Origin: Tharpella sp964457755
Lineage (GTDB): Bacteria > Desulfobacterota > Anaeroferrophillalia > Anaeroferrophillales > Tharpellaceae
Direction: 5' to 3'
NCBI GenBank assembly: GCA_964457755.1
Contig: CAYWGC010000003.1
Location: forward strand, 75,936 to 139,935
DNA length: 64,000 bases
The notes below the pieces were generated by a model. It was given only the letters and a program-made list of their open reading frames with translations, did not search any database and had not been told where the DNA came from. How positions within the stretch are numbered: the stretch's first letter is position 1; every line of letters begins with the position of its first letter. The position numbers and the translations under genes were made by a program. Positions 63,995 to 64,000 of this stretch are shown here, in pieces.

Positions 63995-64000
63995 GCAATC

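Overview
The window looks like a chromosomal segment of a strict anaerobe of the former Deltaproteobacteria (Desulfobacterota-like). Indicators are large multiheme c-type cytochromes, a heterodisulfide-reductase/MvhD/formate-dehydrogenase cluster, an NfnAB-like flavoprotein pair, an EFG-less complex I cluster and a sigma-54 activator. Heavy use of in-frame UGA as selenocysteine (Sec) also fits. This assignment is inferred from gene content; no rRNA is present.

Layout. 36-2677 (-): nuoDCBA of one complex I cluster running off the left edge; its NuoB has an in-frame UGA at one of the tandem cysteines that bind cluster N2. 3164-7534: an 18-heme-site NapC-type membrane cytochrome, a SHOCT protein and a UshA-like/tetraheme protein with a UGA in a Cys-Gly-(Sec) motif. 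7691-8239: a decayed gene. 8397-22087 (+): a sigma-54 activator, then a consensus -24/-12 promoter, then response regulator, histidine kinase, response regulator, a membrane HdrE/D/C-like fusion, HdrB, a double HdrA (Sec), MvhD (Sec), an FrhB/FdhB-like Fe-S protein and formate dehydrogenase FdhA (Sec). This reads as one regulated module joining formate, an electron-bifurcating Hdr core and the membrane. 22429-25702: hemL and the membrane part of an F-type ATP synthase (atpZ, atpI, atpB, atpE). 25957-27837: a CbcL-like fusion of nine c-heme motifs and a b-type cytochrome.

27977-37865 is an accessory region. It starts with two decayed tRNA 3' ends and holds an M14 peptidase, a degenerate group II intron, a zinc-ribbon protein and a C10 protease. 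Next come a fibre-like secreted protein broken by a 100-N gap, a probable c-di-GMP-I riboswitch with terminator, an ADP-ribosylglycohydrolase and a decayed gene. 37900-42567 (-) has envelope enzymes (M23 peptidase, AMIN/Amidase_3 amidase) around a TrpB2. 42699-54639 (-) is a second complex I cluster, nuoABCDHIJK plus three antiporter-like subunits, a fourth MrpD-like one and a small membrane protein, without nuoEFG. 55006-57320 (-) is an NfnAB-like pair. 57515-61543 has housekeeping and unknown genes, and 62-63.6 kb is a toxin-antitoxin block beside tRNA-Lys(CTT).

The strongest second-look signals are: (i) five in-frame UGA codons, each at a position where a cysteine is conserved and each followed by a hairpin with its loop about 19-30 nt downstream, including the unusual NuoB case; (ii) the sigma-54 activator and promoter placed immediately before the Hdr-formate dehydrogenase operon; (iii) the riboswitch-headed secreted protein/protease operon, where identical 55-bp ends of the N gap show the gene is very probably intact.
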